7,072 nucleotides of DNA from Enterovirga sp. (GTDB lineage Bacteria > Pseudomonadota > Alphaproteobacteria > Rhizobiales > Beijerinckiaceae). Shown here one piece after another: positions 6,092 to 7,072 of the stretch. The notes below the pieces were generated by a model. That model searched no databases and was not told the DNA's origin. It was given only the letters and a program-made list of their open reading frames with translations. The stretch's first letter is position 1; the number at the start of each line of letters is the position of its first letter. Both the position numbers and the translations under genes were made by a program. The stretch covers positions 1 to 7,072 of the forward strand of contig JAQGJZ010000545.1 in assembly GCA_028290385.1 (NCBI GenBank), in the 5' to 3' direction.

Positions 6092-6112
6092 GCCATCAGG
6101 TTTTCGGATGGC
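6092..6112. promoter_or_regulatory. Operator-like dyad, copy 2 of CATCNGGNTTNCNGATG
   Basis: GCCATC (6092-6097) and GATGGC (6107-6112) are perfect 6-bp arms around a 9-nt spacer. The core at 6094-6110 is the second copy of the 17-bp site. Its centre (6102) is 43 bp from that of copy 1 (6059), about four helical turns, a spacing that would allow cooperative binding on one face. It ends 79 nt before the GTG start of the Gfo/Idh gene. Confidence 0.45.
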
Positions 6113-6177
6113 CCTCCCGCGAAGAAATGGTTTGCCCTCTTGTGTCGACTTGCGGATGAACCATGACCAAGAAAAAC

Positions 6178-6183
6178 GGGGAG
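6178..6183 (+). promoter_or_regulatory. Ribosome binding site fixing the GTG start of the Gfo/Idh gene
   Basis: GGGGAG lies 7 nt before GTG 6191. The frame is closed by TGA at 6164-6166 and has no ATG near its beginning, so this site decides the start. The nearby ATG at 6163 belongs to another frame that lacks any recognisable domain. Confidence 0.7.
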
Positions 6184-6190
6184 CAACGCT

Positions 6191-7072
6191 GTGAGGACGG
6201 TGGAGGTCGCGGTCATCGGGGCCGGCTGGTGCGGCGGTATTCGGGCCGACACGCTGTCCCGGTCGGCACTCGTCGACAGGTTGCATATTTGCGAAATCCG
6301 GCCGGAGCGCCTCGCCGAGGTGAAGGCGCTCACGCGGCCCGCGACGGCGACGCTCGACTACCAGGACATCGTCCGGAACGACGCGATCGAGGTCGTCTAC
6401 ATCTCCACGACGCCGGAACCGACGCATTTCCCGATCGCGCGCGATTGTCTGAAGGCGGGCAAGCACGTGCTTCTGGAGAAGCCGATCGCGCTGGATTTCT
6501 GGGAAGCCGACGAACTCATCGGCATCGCCCGGCAGAAGGGCGTCAAGTTCACGATCGGTTATTCGCAGCGCTTCAACCCGAAGATCGCCTACGCCAAGAA
6601 GGCGATCGCCGAAGGTAAGCTCGGCCGCGTCGTCAGCATCATGGTGAGCCGGCATCTGTCGCGCAGCCTCGGCAAGAAGATCGCCTCGCGGGTTCGGCTG
6701 TCCCCGGCCGTGATGGAATCCACGCACGACTTGGATTTCGCCTTCTGGTTCCTGGAAGGCGCCAAGCCGGTGCGGATCTATTCCCAGGGCGCCTACGGCT
6801 ACATGCAGGAGGTCAACGGCTCCTACGACACGATGTGGACCACCGTGACCATGGACAACGGCGTGCTCGTCGTGGTCGGCGGCGGCTGGAACCTGCCCCC
6901 GAGCTACCCGAATTATTGCGGCACCTGGATGGAGATCACGGGCACCGAAGGCGCCCTGATCCTGGACGACACGCACCGGGACAACTGGCTCAACACGGTG
7001 GCGGGCGGCCAGCAATTCCCGATGTCGACGATGCCGGGCGAGCAGGTGGACCATGTCTTCGCCGGCCAGATG
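6191..7072 (+). CDS. Gfo/Idh/MocA family NAD(P)-dependent oxidoreductase, 3'-truncated by the window
   Basis: A dehydrogenase of the Gfo/Idh/MocA family, which oxidises or reduces sugars, inositols, related polyols or some aldehydes. The frame stays open for 294 codons and runs off the window; members usually have 330-400 residues. Residues 4-16 form the first Rossmann strand and the G-A-G-W-C-G loop (10-15), and Glu35 at the end of the second strand suggests preference for NAD (inference). Next come STTPEPTH (72-79), the cofactor/substrate motif EKP (96-98) with Lys97, GYSQRFNP (123-130) and ESTHDLDFAFWFLEG (176-190), whose His179 and Asp182 lie at the usual catalytic place. The C-terminal beta-sheet domain is present up to GTEGALILDD (251-260). 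The start is GTG, supported by GGGGAG 7 nt upstream and by the Rossmann strand beginning four residues later. It is transcribed away from the minus-strand binding protein; the spacer has operator-like dyads. Substrate unknown. Confidence 0.92.
   Translation, partial: MRTVEVAVIGAGWCGGIRADTLSRSALVDRLHICEIRPERLAEVKALTRPATATLDYQDIVRNDAIEVVYISTTPEPTHFPIARDCLKAGKHVLLEKPIALDFWEADELIGIARQKGVKFTIGYSQRFNPKIAYAKKAIAEGKLGRVVSIMVSRHLSRSLGKKIASRVRLSPAVMESTHDLDFAFWFLEGAKPVRIYSQGAYGYMQEVNGSYDTMWTTVTMDNGVLVVVGGGWNLPPSYPNYCGTWMEITGTEGALILDDTHRDNWLNTVAGGQQFPMSTMPGEQVDHVFAGQM

Larger units (their letters stand above)
5932..6177. promoter_or_regulatory. Divergent intergenic regulatory region
   Basis: Non-coding spacer between the start of the minus-strand binding protein and the plus-strand Gfo/Idh gene. 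It must hold promoters for both directions. The part from about 6010 to 6160 is visibly richer in A and T than the neighbouring genes and contains several dyads listed separately. I could not identify a convincing -35/-10 pair on either strand; the best plus-strand candidates, such as TTGCAT at 6077-6082, lack a good -10 at 17 nt. Plus-strand ORFs crossing this region are not supported by any motif. Confidence 0.6.

Noticed and set aside
6163..6618. ATG-initiated plus-strand frame starting just before the Gfo/Idh gene
   Set aside because: It is frame-shifted relative to the Rossmann-motif frame, has no domain and becomes an Arg-rich shadow; the GTG frame at 6191 has the ribosome binding site and the family motifs.
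6083..7054. Long minus-strand open frame opposite the Gfo/Idh gene
   Set aside because: His/Arg/Val-rich shadow without motifs, covering a plus-strand gene with clear GxGxxG and EKP signatures.
6191..7072. Assigning the Gfo/Idh gene as a LigC-type aldehyde dehydrogenase of protocatechuate 4,5-cleavage
   Set aside because: LigC belongs to this family and an amidohydrolase also occurs in that pathway, but I see no LigC-specific feature and the gene is in a separate, divergent unit.

Overview
The window is GC-rich, tightly packed DNA with the codon bias and gene content of an alpha- or betaproteobacterium that lives on a wide range of organic acids. The main clue is two separate Bug/TctC-type periplasmic solute-binding proteins in 7 kb; this family is hugely expanded in such bacteria (for example Bordetella/Cupriavidus-like and Bradyrhizobium/Roseomonas/Methylobacterium-like lineages). 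The genus cannot be fixed from the sequence.

Layout. Bases 1-4907 are one plus-strand gene string that begins upstream of the window: the C-terminal two thirds of a Bug-type binding protein (1-619), a CocE/NonD-type serine hydrolase (627-2312), a small single-domain cupin (2386-2781), an ACMSD-like zinc amidohydrolase/decarboxylase (2824-3834) and a malate/L-lactate dehydrogenase-family (Ldh_2) oxidoreductase (3831-4907). Gaps are 7, 73 and 42 nt, followed by an ATGA overlap, so this reads as one operon. A GC-rich hairpin (4917-4937) separates it from a convergent, complete Bug-type binding protein on the minus strand (4938-5918). A non-coding divergent intergenic region of about 270 nt follows, carrying several dyad symmetries. 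The most striking are two copies of a 17-bp site, CATCNGGNTTNCNGATG, placed 43 bp apart. The window ends in a plus-strand Gfo/Idh/MocA-family NAD(P)-dependent oxidoreductase with a GTG start (6191 to beyond 7072).

How the genes may work together (inference). The Bug protein captures a carboxylated compound in the periplasm. The CocE-like enzyme would hydrolyse an ester or amide. The cupin may bind metal and act as dioxygenase, isomerase or lyase. The ACMSD-like enzyme would decarboxylate or hydrolyse a carboxylated intermediate, and the Ldh_2 enzyme would interconvert a 2-hydroxy acid and a 2-oxo acid. Each family is recognisable, but the combination is not a pathway I can name, and the substrate is unknown. 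No TctA/TctB membrane subunits, transcriptional regulator, mobile element, RNA gene or CRISPR array is visible here.
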